Below are positions 40,510 through 53,565 of a DNA stretch of 64,000 nt, in pieces (the stretch's first letter is position 1; each line of letters starts with the position of its first letter). The translations under genes and the position numbers were made by a program. The notes under the pieces were generated by a model. The model searched no databases, had not been told where the DNA came from, and was given only the letters and a program-made list of their open reading frames with translations. This DNA comes from Carassius auratus (Eukaryota; Chordata; Actinopteri; Cypriniformes; Cyprinidae), in contig NC_039256.1 of the NCBI RefSeq assembly GCF_003368295.1, positions 16,830,991-16,894,990 on the forward strand, given 5' to 3'.

Positions 40510-40584
40510 TATCTTTCTCTCTCCCTATTTCTTGCTGTCTCTCTCTCTCGCCCCCCTTCTCTCTCTCTTTCTCTCTCTCTCTCT
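40510..40584. repeat. CT-rich polypyrimidine tract
   Basis: Almost pure pyrimidine sequence of CTCTCT units with CCCC interruptions. The minus-strand frame across it is a low-complexity Arg/Glu run. Confidence 0.85.
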
Positions 40585-41020
40585 CATATTTGAGAGAAAA
40601 AAAATAGTAGTTTGCATCACTGGTGCATATATTTAGATATAGCTGTGGGTCCTTTAACATTTGAATTATAAAACGTATTGTTAAAAGTTGACTAATATTT
40701 AATGATTTGCATCTTCCTCTTACCTCGCTTTAGTTAACATTAAACTGACGCTTCGCACTCTGATTCTGTGAACAGTAAACCCCGCCTACTTTGATTTGAT
40801 TGGCCATCTCAGTCATTTTGACATTGATGAGCGCTATTGGACACTGAGGCTTTGATCAGAAGTGCCTAGTATGTGCAACAGTCGCACACACATCCGTAGA
40901 CTAGTGCAAGTTAATTCTATAAAACTATGCAGTTTTCCCTAATGCTCGCCCGCCAGCGATTATCCCTCTGTGTGCCACTGTTGGTATGCATGCTGTAGTT
41001 GGTCGACCCCTGCCATAGAA

Positions 41021-41670
41021 ACATTCATCAATAATAAGCTGCGTGTATTGAATAAATAGCCTTCATACTCTTCATTTCACTTGAGTTACTTTTTAAGACC
41101 TTGAAAAGAAAATATATAAAGATATATTTCCTGCAAATGCAGGTTTTTTTATGATCTAAAGTGTCTTCATGCACTCATGGCAGTGTAGAGTGCTTGTATT
41201 GGATCTATCTTTCTTCAACGACAATTAAACCCAGGAGAAAAAAGAGCTTGTCTCGATAGTCTAGTGTGCTCTTGATGTACTCGCATGCAGGGAATTGCAG
41301 TAAACTAACCGTATCCCTCCCAATGTGACTGGAGAGAAATGCACATAATGTGGCCTGTCATTTTAACTGGCTGATATAATTGGCGGCAGCAGCTCTGTTA
41401 GCAATGCATCATAATCATCTTATTTTAGCTCATCCATTGCGCTTCATGCCAGAACCTCATTGTCCTCTGGAAATAACCTGATGCATCTGGTCTGACCAAG
41501 AAAACCATCCATTCCTATTTCAGAAATGTCCACGCTCTTTTAAACGAGAAAAATGATGGATAATTGTTGAAAGCCATGTCTGTTGCATGCAAGGATGTGG
41601 CAGAGCTTATTTTGGTATGCCTGGACTGACTTATGATGCTTTATTTATTTTCTATGAAGTACTGTAGGAG
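41021..41670. other. Intronic unique DNA, no exon seen
   Basis: GC-balanced unique sequence between two repeat-derived segments. No exon-like frame was recognised. Confidence 0.45.
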
Positions 41671-41730
41671 CGGTGATTCCCAGGCAGGGACGAGAGTACC
41701 AAGGGGGTACTTGGGAAGATTTAGATTTTT
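41671..41730. repeat. hAT end fragment related to 10948
   Basis: CGGTGATTCCCAGGCAGGG followed by CAAGGGGGTACTTGGGAAG resembles the left end of the composite element at 10948. A matching right end with a duplication was not found. Confidence 0.4.
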
Positions 41731-42002
41731 AAATCTGGAAGTCTTTACTTCTCATTAAAATATGAACAAATGACAGTGTATACACTTGTGGGTGATATTT
41801 CATACCCGCTGAGCATCTATGGTATTTAAATTCTACCATACAAAGAGTATAAATTACTTTCCTTTGTTAATGTCCCATCTGGATTTCATCTCTAAATAAA
41901 TTTACTTTGCAGAAGGTGTTTATCAGAAAAAAGTTTTTCAATGATTGCCACGACAGTGCTAAAAACTTGTGATACACTCATAAGCTCAGGTGACATATTT
42001 AA

Positions 42003-42290
42003 GAAATAGTTAACCCGAAAATGAAAATTTGCTGCAAATAGTCACCCTGAGGCTTTCCAAGATTGTTTCATCATTGGAAAAGAAGTATAGCATTAGATCA
42101 CTTGCTCCTCTGTAGTGACAGGGTGCCTTCAGAATGAGAGTCCAAACAGCTAATAAAAACATCCCAATAATCCACAGGTAACCAACATGAATGCAGTCCA
42201 TCAGTTAATGTTTTGTGAAGCGAAAAGCTGTGCATTTGTAATAAATCTTTCAAGGCATTTTAACTTAAAACCATCTCCGCCTCTCTCTAT
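42003..42290. repeat. TAGTTCACCC-type repeat copy
   Basis: Begins GAAATAGTTAACCCGAAAAT and contains ATAAAAACATCCCAATAATC and TTTTGTGAAGCGAAAAGCTG, a known cyprinid repeat order. It is truncated at the right by a T run at 42297-42310. Confidence 0.55.
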
Positions 42291-42310
42291 CTCTCTTTTT
42301 TTTTTTTTTT

Positions 42311-44984
42311 TACATGACATTTAACATAATACTGTACAAGTTAAAATAAATATTTATTTTCTTGTAGATGGGGTACCATTAGGGTAACACTGCTGTAGAG
42401 TTCCCTCAAACAATATTTGGTGCTGATAAGCCCAACTTACCTCCTGTTTTATTGCTTCCAGCAGTTATTTGTGGTCCTTCACAAAGATGATTTATTTCCT
42501 CTGTAGAGGAGGTAAATGGCAATGGGGGTGGACCTCCACCTGCTCAGATCAGAGGCATTACTCATATTTTCATTATCTTTTATTTCCTTTTTCTTTCTGC
42601 CAGGGTCTTGTCTTATCGATTATTTTTATTTTATTTCATTTTCTTCTTAAAAAAAAAAAAAAAACATTTTCCCCATGCAGTCCAAAAATCTACTCATGAA
42701 TCTACAACAACCTGGCACTAATTTTATTCTAATAATAATTAATTTCCATGACGCACTATTCAGTGCAATGGCAAGTTGATAATGAGCATTTGAAGTATTT
42801 ACCTTGCGAAAATAATTTCCTTAGTCTTGTTTTCCAGGAAAAACATCCTTAAAACAACATGCAGTCACTTGAAAATCACAAACATCATGAAATGGGTTAC
42901 GAACAATGCAATTAATTCTAAATTTATTCCCTGCAAGTATTCATCTCATGCACTCATGTCTCTCTATTATGTTATAGTACAGTATGTTAAGCTATTTTTG
43001 TCCATATTTAACCGAGTGTCATTTGGAAAATCTCATTTCAATCGTATCCTCTCCTGCTAACCGAGTGTCTGCTTACCAGCAATCGCCCACGGTTGATGGT
43101 CATGTTCCTGTTTGGCAAATATAATGTCATTTGGATTGGTGAGCCATCTCAGTGGTGAGTGAGGAACATCAACCTCTGGCTGTGAGTTCCGCCAGAGTTA
43201 TCTGCCACCGAGACATGGAGCGGACAGATAAAACAGTCCTGAAGGGGAAATGATTCTGCTCCTAATCAGATTTATGTACGCAGCCCACAGAGAGAGACTG
43301 ATGTCTTATCTGACTCAGAAGATTTCAATTCTCTATGCTACATCACAGATAAACAATCAGCCTTCTGTCTGGAAAGCATTTCTTTAATTGTCTGGGTATG
43401 TGTGTGTGTTTTTCGCAGTGCTTGTTTTGTCTGAGCTTCTCTTTATTGTGTGTTCTATGTGCATTAGGGCTTGGCGACGTGAAGCATTTCTCTATTTTTC
43501 TTTCTTTTCATGTTGTTCAGTATCTCTTTACATATTTTGAATCTAATTGGCTCCAATGGCTGTTTGGCTGAAATAATGTTGAATGTAAGAGCAAAAACAG
43601 AGTAAACATCTAGTTAAAAATTAACCAAATCATGTTTTTTACCACTTGAACACAAGAAAAACTGAAACATTTGTATTTACTTTTACTAATGATACCTTAA
43701 CATTTACCTAAATACTGTACACATTTATTAAAACATCTCAGTAAATGAAAATTTGCATTCATTCATTTACACTAGAGGTTAAATCATAAACTCTTTGTTA
43801 TCAGTTCTGAATCATGAGACAAATCCTGCAAAATCATCATGCGATATGCATATGCACACGCATTACAGGTACATTTCCATGTGTATGGACATTTGCATGA
43901 CACTTGGCCTGAAATGCATCTGTAATCACTGCAAACAGCTAGGTTAGAGATACTCCGTCTGTTTCCTAAGCCTTACGTGGACATTTTTTCATGGTTATTA
44001 AATTCCAAACATCTGCTTCTGCCTCCCTTGACTAACGTCTGAAGACGAGAGCTCAAATGGAGATCAAACTAAAGCTTGTATTTCCCTCCATGTTTACCAT
44101 ATTCTAATCAGCGCATGGAGTACCAGCCACCATTTTGAACGAGATTCAGTTGGATGCTCACATTTAACCTTGAAATGCCCCCCTCTAAAGCTCACACTTA
44201 CAGACCACTATCAGACTGATTATACGGCAGCCTTCCATCAAGACTGATTGGATGACTCGACTGAGATATCTTTAAGTGACTGCATTAAACAAATTAAAAG
44301 AGAAAGAGAGAGAGAGAGATGGGGAAGAGTGAAGGATTTTCTCATTTTACCACTCACTTTAAAAGGCCAATTAATCAAAGAGCAAAGTATAAAATGACCA
44401 CAAGATAATGGTAAACAAATCACGACAGTTAGAGAGAAGTGCAGACTGCGGTTTTGGCCTCTAGCTGCTATTCTGATTTATTTTTTTACAGGACAGTGCC
44501 AATAATGGAGCACTTCATTTGTAAACATTAGCATTCATTGGAGCACACTGTGAAATCTTTATGTTTTCTGTTTTGTTCACACATACTGATTGGTTATGAA
44601 TAACTTGACAAACACATTCTGTAACACAAGTGACTTCTTTTAGGTCTCACAACCACATTGAGAGAGAGATTAGCATGTGCTGTGGAAATGCATATGCGGA
44701 AACACACACGTTTAAAATTACTGTAGTTTAAAAAAAAAAGAGTTGAACTTGATTTAAAAAAAAAAATGTATAACATTTTGTTATAATCCTTCCTAGTGTT
44801 TATGGAAGCTGTCATCTTGCATATTTACTGTAGTCATTCTCACTATTGCAAAAAAACAAAAAAGAGGGCTTGACTTGTTTCTTTTTCTGTTTTTTTTTGT
44901 TCTTGCAATTCTTTTTATTTTTTATTTTTTTATTAAATTAGCTGAAAATGTCTTACATTCAAAGCATCCAAGATATGCATGAGT
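42311..44984. other. Intronic unique DNA, no exon seen
   Basis: Unique sequence with short A/T runs and a (GA)n near 44302-44319. No recognisable frame or element. Confidence 0.5.
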
Positions 44985-45215
44985 TTGTTTCTTCATCTGA
45001 ACACATTCAGAGAAATTTAGTATAACATCACTTACTTGGTCACCAGGGGATCTTCTGTAGTGAATGAGTGCTGTCAGTTTCTATCCATAATTAAGACGGC
45101 ACCCATTCACTGCAGAGGGGCCATTGGGAAGCAAACAATGTAATTCAAAATTTTTCAAAATCTGTTCTAATAAAGAATGATATCACTTTATCATGACAAC
45201 AGAATAATTTTCAAT
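44985..45215. repeat. Interspersed repeat fragment related to 42003
   Basis: Contains ACTTGGTCACCAGGGGATC, GTAGTGAATGAGTGC and GGCACCCATTCACTGCAGAG, which I associate with the same group of cyprinid repeats as 42003-42290. Confidence 0.45.
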
Positions 45216-46321
45216 TACTTGTTTATATACATAGATTCTTTTTTTTTTTTTTTGTAAATACAATGGCAGTCTCTAGCACCTACTGTGTAAAATACACTCT
45301 TTGAAAATCTGTAATCAGGAAGGTATAAGATGCTAGTGTGGAAAACTGTCAGGGGAAGAAAACAGTGATGTGTAACTGTCAAATGCAACTACTGTTTCTA
45401 ACAAATCATGACAACCCTCTTTTCTTACTCTCTTCCTTTCCATCTCTGTCTCTATAAATACAAAGAGCATTTTGACAGGCAGTTCACAATTTTTTTTATG
45501 GAAATAAAAAGCTTCTCTTAGTACTTTTTACCTCGGCTCTTACAGAATCAAGGCTGTGCCGGTTTAAAGTGATATGGAGTGCACGACATATTGAAGAGAT
45601 CTAAATGTCTTAAATCTGCCATCACAGACAAAAACTTGTCATCTTATCTTCTAAGACGTCTAACTTGCATCTTACCACAGGGTCGTAACCATCACCTTTC
45701 TCCAATGAAGCCTGCAATGAAATAAAGCCTTCTAATTATACATGAACGCAGGTTAAAAGCTTGCAAGAAATATTTAACGTGTGGCATTTTTATGCAGATA
45801 ATGATGTGGTGGATTTTAGGATTGTCGGATCTGTGTGGGAGATATGAATTGCCTTTAGTAGGCTCTGAGGCTTTTGGTTCCTCTGGCAATAATATAAAAT
45901 TTATGAGGGAGACTTGTGCTGATCTTCCACTCTGAGCACCATTTCTTTGTTAGTCTCTACACGTTTAGCATATTCAACACCTTTTTTCACTGCTCTACCC
46001 CCTGCTTACCCACCCATCGTCATACCTCGGTGCTGTTTCCTGTGTGAATGGCTCTCACATTTCATCTTGGCTACGTAATGACGCCCGGCTTCAGATTTTT
46101 TCTCAGAAATGAATAAAGCTAGAACGGTTATTTCTTTTTCACAATGCAAATTGATTCACACATTTTGAATAGTCACTAATGAGTGAACATTGTAATCATT
46201 AATGATTGAGAACTGGTCCTCCTCCTACTTCAAATTATGTTCAGATTTTTCTTTTTTTTCTTTTTTTTTTACCAAATGCTCTTCAGCCCTTATCTTAGTC
46301 ACGCTTAAGGACAAAGTATGT

Positions 46322-46357
<36 letters not shown>

Positions 46358-46999
46358 TGCTGTTGAAGTATTCTTTCTTATCCCCGTTTAATGAGCTAAG
46401 ACCAAATGTTCAAAGCTTGACTTGTACTGAAGAATTTGTGGTGCTTCTAACAGATTTCTTTAGAAAATTCAGGAATTGTTTTAATTAAATCGAGGATACT
46501 TTTCAAATCCAGTTGTTTCTTAGACTTAAACTCAAGCAATTTCAATTTAAATGCACGGGATCTGAAATGAATCGAAATGCATACTTAAACCTTGTTTAAA
46601 AGTGTTGAAAAGTTTAAAAAACTTGTAGTTTGAAAGTTTATAAGCTGGATGGATATATATTCTACCTAGATCTTTTATTCTGAATTTTGCATAACCCTTG
46701 TACGTTATTTGAGTCGTCTGACATGTCAACTTCGTGTGAGATTCACATGCAAGCCTGTTGAGTTGCCTCAGGGTAAAAAATACATATGTAATTGTGAGTT
46801 AAAGTTTAAAACAAGAAAAAAAAAGTTACAGTTCTTAAAAAATGCAGTTACTCTGAGACAGAAACAGGCTTCTGTACTTTCAAAAGCTCTAAATTTAAGT
46901 ATTAAACATGTTGGGGAGATAAGATATTTTAAAACTTGCTTATTTTGACTGGCAAAGTGTATATGGAGAGTGAGATTGTCTATATATATATATAGACGT
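45216..46999. other. Intronic DNA, no exon seen
   Basis: Unique sequence interrupted by a 30-base poly-T run (46327-46356) and a short (TA)n at 46981-46995. The plus-strand frame at 46709-46948 is Lys-rich and has no domain. Confidence 0.5.
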
Positions 47000-47151
47000 A
47001 TTTGGATCTTCAGTATGAGAGCGCCCTCTGGCCTTTGGATGGAGATTTACTGCTGATCACAGAACCATGCTTCACTCAAAGATACGCATGACAATTGCAG
47101 CTTCTATTGACTTGTGATTTCAATTCAATTTCGATTCATCTTGCATCCCTA
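47000..47151. mobile_element. Right-end remnant of the 22632-type hAT element
   Basis: GAGATTTACTGCTGATCACA through CAATTTCGATTCATC to TTGCATCCCTA repeats the right 110 bp of the 22632-22993 element with scattered substitutions. The left end is missing or replaced by TA-rich sequence. Confidence 0.75.
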
Positions 47152-48949
47152 CTCCAAGTGGAAACAAATGACTTGAATTGGAGAGCTCTTGGACACCTTA
47201 TCTGGATATGTCCCTATTCTTTTCTCTTCCTGAGGGAAATAGACCAGTCAAACTGTTCTACTATGCTAAGAATTGTGTGTTTTGTCCAAGATTGACCAAT
47301 GGATGTTCAGCCAACACTTATTGAAATATTGTGTGAAACCTTGTAAATTTGAGTTAAATAATATTTAAAAATTCAACCTAAACTTGACATTTAGTTAAAA
47401 CAACAGGTAAAATTGTGAGAATTCTGACTTTTTTTCTCAGAATTGCAAGGTTTTTGTATTGTGTATTGACATTTCACTGGCCATAAAACTGTATAGTGCT
47501 ATATAGTTCTAGGTTTATTTATTTTATTTTATTATATATATATATATATATATGAACTGGATATAATTTAATTTATACTATATTTGTGCATATCAAAATT
47601 ATAGTTTTGCTTTTTATGAAATCGTTTTTCACCTGTATATTTGCATATCATTGCCTCAGGCATAATGCAAAGCTTAATCATTTAATTATCTATTTTTAAA
47701 ATTCAACTCAAGTCATGTATTATGTTGACATTAGGCCATTTTCCTGCCTATTGTTTCACTAATCCAAACGTTTCCAGCTTGTTGAGTGTTGATTTTGTAC
47801 CTTGCATAGAGGTGTTGGGCCTGCTTTCTACTAGCATTCATAACTCGTTAAAGAACTGGCAGCATATTTGCTTTGTTAGGGAAAACAATATGCATTATCA
47901 TCATGGTGTAAAGCAATCTTGCTAAAAAAATCTTGTTGAACAGTATTTCACGCCCATCTTTCAGCTCTGACGGATCACACTTTATTTATGAAGTGATATT
48001 CTTATACTGACCCAACAAAGAATGAGCGTTACAGCTTTCAATCAAAGAAGCAAAGTGAGATTAACCTTTTCTAAGCAGTGAGAGAGAAATGAACCGCTAA
48101 CTAATGATGTAAGATACTTAATTGCGGCTCAAACTATCCACCGGAGAGTTGCATTTGACACTTTAATTAATCTAGCAACTTGTACTCGTCATTTTCCTCT
48201 GATGAATAATAGGCAGTGATGGCTGTTGTATTTAATCATATTGAACATTGGCAGGGGTAATTGTTAACTGCAAACACTGTAATATGGGGGATTCAACATG
48301 GGAATTGGGGTCACGCAACGTGCAGTCCTCCATGTGGTGAGGAGGGAACGGCAAGCTGACACGTCATGTGGTGTGACGTGCTATTCTCAATCTGAAACTA
48401 CTTTTTCATTTTTCCAATTCTTCAATGATTATGCATGCAGATTTTATTATGCATGCAGATTTTATTAATACTTGTTTATTAAAAGGCTACAAGGAATATA
48501 TAACCTAATTCATATATTTATAAATGTGCATACACTGTGAGATCATTGGTGAAAGTGCCTTTGGGAAGTGAAGACAGGGTGATTGATCCTGAGGCATTAG
48601 GTTAGGCAGTCACCTTATCGGTGACCCGGCTGTGACTCGCTGCACCTGGACCTGAAGGACACCTGGTGCATGCACAGACAACCAAACACACAAGTAAGCT
48701 GTGGTGAACGGCACAATGTGTGTCAGGTGTGCTTCATCATGTTGCTAGCAGGGGTTCTGTTGTCGCTCCCCTCCTCTTGGCCACCCGCGGTTGTTGTGAG
48801 TGTGGGTGTGGGATGACGATCGGTGGACTATGACGGCAATGACTTTGGGGTACACAGATCCTTTATCATCTCCATAATCATCGGTACCACAATTAGCATG
48901 AGCTTAAATAGTCTGTTTAATGGCTATGAAAGTGCCACCAGATGAAGAT
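47152..48949. other. Intronic DNA, no exon seen
   Basis: AT-rich to about 48090, with (TA)n at 47536-47554. A unique, homeobox-motif-rich stretch lies at 48090-48270. GC-balanced sequence from 48560 to 48850 is of unknown origin. No exon recognised. Confidence 0.45.
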
Positions 48950-49195
48950 GAAGCGGACGAAGGCAGGGTAAAAAATAATAATGAGATTTAATTCACAAGC
49001 AAGCGTAACCATGTGTAAAGCACATATACTAACAGCCGACATCTAAAGAGTGTACAAGGAGGAACTAAAATACACAGTGGTGATTAACGAAATGATGATA
49101 AGCTGCGATCAATGGTTAGCGTCCATGGGAACAGATGAGTGGCGGGAAACAAACTGAAAGTCCATTAAAACAGAAACGAACTGAACATAACTGTG
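48950..49195 (-). repeat. LTR-like or TRIM-like repeat fragment
   Basis: On the minus strand it reads TCATCTGTTCCCATGG, then TTTTAGTTCCTCCTTGT, then GTGAATTAAATCTC and TTACCCTGCCTTCGTCC. That order resembles the terminal part of fish LTR-type repeats, and a TGTCACAG end lies at 49193 on that strand. No second LTR, primer-binding site or coding sequence is seen. Confidence 0.35.
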
Positions 49196-49205
49196 ACAGA
49201 AAGAT

Positions 49206-52200
49206 GGGTAAAGTTAATTTATGCATCTTGTAGGCACGGGTTGAAGACCCAGTCAGTGACGACACAATATGCTAATTTGTTTAAATGCATACCTACATAA
49301 TCACCAACAACAAAATTTTACTTTTTTTTTTTTTTTTACAATGAAACTTGAAAAGAAAATATAGAACTACCTACCGACCCTTTTAAAAAACATTTTTACT
49401 GTTACTGCAAACTAAAATATTTTTAAGGATGGCCTAATTATAAGCTGATTTGCTCTTTTTCACTTAGAAAGAATATTTACTGTAAAAGTATGTGAAAGTT
49501 TTGGGCCATATATTATAAGGGAACTTCTATTATGACAACTCTCTGAAGATTTTATCATGGTAATGGATATGACGGTGTTAGTGTATTTGGTTGTGGCAAA
49601 ATAGATGTGCTATGCTGCTGAATTGCTGTTGCTCTTAGTTATTGCTGTTGTTGTAAATCATTGCTGCTGCTGCAAAACAAGTACAGGAACTTGCTACTGC
49701 CAATAAATACACTGATACAGGGCTGTGAGTATTTAAGACATAGTTCACAAATAGCATATAAAATAACCCATAGCAGATTTATACAGGTGGAGCTGGGGAA
49801 GGTGGAGGGTTTCTGGGCGCTGTAAAATGCTCTAGTAAATGCTAACCAGCCATTTAAATGTAAAGCAGCAAGCTCATCGGCTGCTAATGCAACAAGAACC
49901 AATTAGCTTGTGTCAAGTAAATTACCATTGTGAATTTCATCAGTTTTGTGTTAATGACCCATCAGCCTGCACCATCCAGAGTTTCATGACAGATCCTACA
50001 GTATATACCATTTAATGTATTTATCATTTACCATTAGCCAGTAAAAATTATTTTACCAATAAAATCTTGAACTACTGAACACTATATTTATTGTCATTAT
50101 AATTTTGGCACTTTGGCCAATCAGAATGAATTTTTTTAACAAATGTATCCATTCAAAAGAAGACACTGTGTTTGTACGGTGTGCTGTTGAGGCAAAACCT
50201 AGGCTGGACAGCAGACTTGGTGTTCAGTATCAGATGCTGTGCACCATTAGTTGAAGTTCTGTTTCACTGGAGCATTCTTCATTACCATCTGCTAGCAGCA
50301 GTGGTGGGACAACATTAACAGCAAAGCTATAGGGACGACCTACCAGGAAAAACCTTCAGAGAGAAATTAAACAGAGTTGTTTTATCACTCTAAATTTACT
50401 CAAAATACTCCTAGAATTGCCTTGTAGGTTAAAGCTGCATGCACTTTTACACCCACTTTTCACTTTTTTTTCACTTTTTTTTTTGCACTTTTCACAAACC
50501 GGAATATGGTGGTAATTTGTTGATGATAAATTGGTTGAGATACTTCTCAATATGAAACCGTCTTCTTATGCTAACTCGTGGCTTTAAATTGAGCCAAAAT
50601 GTGAACAGTTGTCCATTTTTGAAATAACCGTCTGTTTTCCCAATGATAATGTTCTTGGATAAAGGACTGTGGGAAGACAATCTGTTGGGCGTCTGCTGTT
50701 CTCCAAATAGAAAATAATTCAGTGATGAGCAGAGGCAGTAATGAATGTGAATGCTGAATGAATGACGGCTGACTGAATCACTGATCTGAGGCGCTAACCT
50801 TCAAAACTTTTTTGGCATGCTACACTATATTGACCCTGTTAAAGCATAAAAATGAGGTACTGTATGTTACCAATTAAATGCTAAATCTCCCGATTAACTG
50901 GTGTGGGACACTGATTCAACCCATTTAGCAGATTAATACTGTTTAGATGAGTTCTGAGCTACGGTCTCATAGGATAGTTGTTTGGAGTAGCATAAAGCAT
51001 TAGCAGCAAAAGCAAAAGTGCGGTGAGAGGAATTGCCGCCAAACAGACTGACACATGTAAGTCTAAAACACTGTTGACAGATGGATAGTATAATCCTCTA
51101 ATTGGCAAGAACTATGTTGTTCGGCAGTGAAAATTGGTGGCCATTCAGAAAATACGATCTAAACATAAACGCAATGTAACATCCCAAAGCATCTGATAAA
51201 ATAACATAATTATATATGAAGCATTTGCAGCCTCACGTATTTCTTTGATTTAGTGTGTTTTTGCTACAAGAATAGAGGTAGAAAATGCATGCAATTTTGT
51301 TTGATGTTATCCACTGGAGTTTTCCTACAGGGAAGCTTTTTTTCCTCCTGCTTCCCAGGATGGATTTGCCATGTTTTGCAGGTAAATACACCAAGCATTT
51401 TGTCCTAGACTTCACAATATTTATTTTTAGAACTTTAATTGGTTTTTGAAGCTTACAGGGATATTTATGCATATGCCACATTGTGTAGTCGCTGTACATG
51501 AAAGTTAAGGTCTAATTGTTAGCATACATCTTCTGTGTCTGTGCTTAAATATCAACAGTGTACTAATCTTACACTTTCTGTAGTGTATAGCTTGCATACC
51601 GTGCCTTGTATGAACATTTTTTGTATGTATGGAGTTACTTGCCACCTTGTGAAATGTGCAGAATGCAACAGAGCACTTTAAAATCCCACAATGCAATGCA
51701 CTTAATTCCTTTTTCTTTGCGAAGAATGAACCACAGGTTTCATATTTTCTTGACTCCTTATATAACCGGACTGTCAAACTTTACCACATTTTGATGAGGG
51801 AAACATTTATTGTTGCTTAATTTTTACCATTCCACATAGTCCTACACTAGGCATCGCACTCATACTGCTCATACAGGTTAGTGATGCTATTCAGAGGCAT
51901 GTTCATCATTCCCAGTTTCAGTCAGTGGATCTCAATCTGTCGTTCCACAGATGGCTGGCGTGGAGGTAAGGATGGGTGCATAGGCCAGGTGGACCCAATC
52001 AAGCTGCTAAATCAAATGTAAATGGCGGAGACAGTGCGGGGCAGGGCGACATATCCTGCTTTGTAATGCATTGGCGGAGCGTGTAGTGTGCAGGTGCTCA
52101 TCAAATGACACCCTTGTGCCGAGGCGACGGGTTGCGACATCTGTATGTGGAACTGAACAATTGAATCAGGCAACGCCAGGGGAGATGGTAGAAAAGGAGC

Positions 52201-53365
52201 GATAGTTCACAACGTTTCGCTCGGCGAAGTTTAGCCAATCTTCTATGTTTTTTCTTCTTCTTCCGAACATGGAGATGAAAGGGCTGAACCACATGCAGGA
52301 GCTTCAAGGTGTTGTGTAATTACCTTTTCCATCGGCATGCGGTCGGAGCGGATTGCTCTTGGAGCTTTGCCAGTACAGTGATGTGAGACACTTCTACATC
52401 AACCCTGAAGATGTTTTACCTTTTTTCATCTTCAAGCTTGATTATTTCACCTTGCCTCTGCTCTGCACATTCACAAACACATGCTGCATGTGCGTTCACA
52501 TATATAAGGTATTCAAATCAACATACAGCACTCCGGCAGGTTGAATTTGTATGTGATTCTTAACGACTTTTCAAAGATGGATGTTTTCATTGTCATCTGC
52601 ACTTTCTGTAGAGAAAGTAGCTTTCTCTGAATGTTTTGAAGTGGCAGGAAGGCCACTAATTGCACATTAGGACATGAACCTATTTGTTACTCAGTCCTAT
52701 TCTTTTTTTTGTTTTAAATTTCCATTTTTCCTTGACTTTCCACTGAACATTTGACTGAAAAATTACCAGTGCTTGACAGCTGCATTGTTTATCTTTCTGG
52801 GTGTTAGAATGATTGTGGCGCTAATATGTACAATTGCTTTGACTGATGGATGAATTTACATTACATCCGAGACAAACAAAAAGCACCCCATTCACTTTAA
52901 ACACCCCTATCTCTCTCACTGTCGAAACATGGCACGTCCCACCTCAGTAACACATCAATCCTGGTGACATTTGGACATTTAGTCATTTTTTCCTCTCTCT
53001 TTATTATCCTCTTTTTCCACTTAAAGAATGAAAACAAAATTAAACACTGAGCAAAAGATAAATGGTGACAAACAGCACAAAAGAAATTGCTCTCAATGTT
53101 TATTTAAAGAACATTTTCAGATGAGTTTCAGTCTTGTTTTAAAAATGTGTTGATATTGTTACTGGAAAACAAGACAAATTAATGTTTTAGAGTAAGTTTA
53201 ACAGTTTTTAACTCTTTTCATTCTTTTTTTTTCTTAACCCACTTATCCAAACGTTATTTTTATTGTTATGAATAATGATAAAAAGTTTGTCTTTTACTGT
53301 CAAGTAAATTGATCTGGTTTTAATGATGTGTATAAATTTGTACTCTGAAAAAAGTTATATATTTT

Positions 53366-53370
<5 letters not shown>
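49206..53370. other. Intronic unique DNA, no exon seen
   Basis: Mostly unique, with a poly-T at 49321-49337. A run of CTGCTG/TTGCTG-type triplets lies near 49614-49675. No recognisable exon, RNA gene or complete transposon. Confidence 0.5.
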
Positions 53371-53443
<73 letters not shown>

Positions 53444-53490
53444 GTATATATATATATACGTATATATATATATACGTATATATATATACG

Positions 53491-53555
<65 letters not shown>
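53371..53555. repeat. Long (TA)n tract with spaced TACGTA interruptions
   Basis: About 70 bp of TA precede four TACGTA motifs spaced 14-18 bp apart (about 53442-53490). A TACATA and about 55 bp more TA follow. The frame through it encodes Ile-Tyr repeats and is not a gene. Confidence 0.95.
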
Positions 53556-53560
<5 letters not shown>

Positions 53561-53565
53561 TTATT

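Larger units (their letters stand above)
39939..41012. mobile_element. hAT-type element, about 1.07 kb, non-autonomous
   Basis: The left end is CAAAGGTCAGCAACCTTTTC and the right end, read on the other strand, CAGGGGTCGACCAACTACAG. The flanks CCACAGAG (39931-39938) and CCATAGAA (41013-41020) agree at 6 of 8. The CAGGGGTCGGCAACC type of end is well known in vertebrate hAT elements. The interior has (CA)n and a CT-rich tract but no transposase. Confidence 0.68.
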
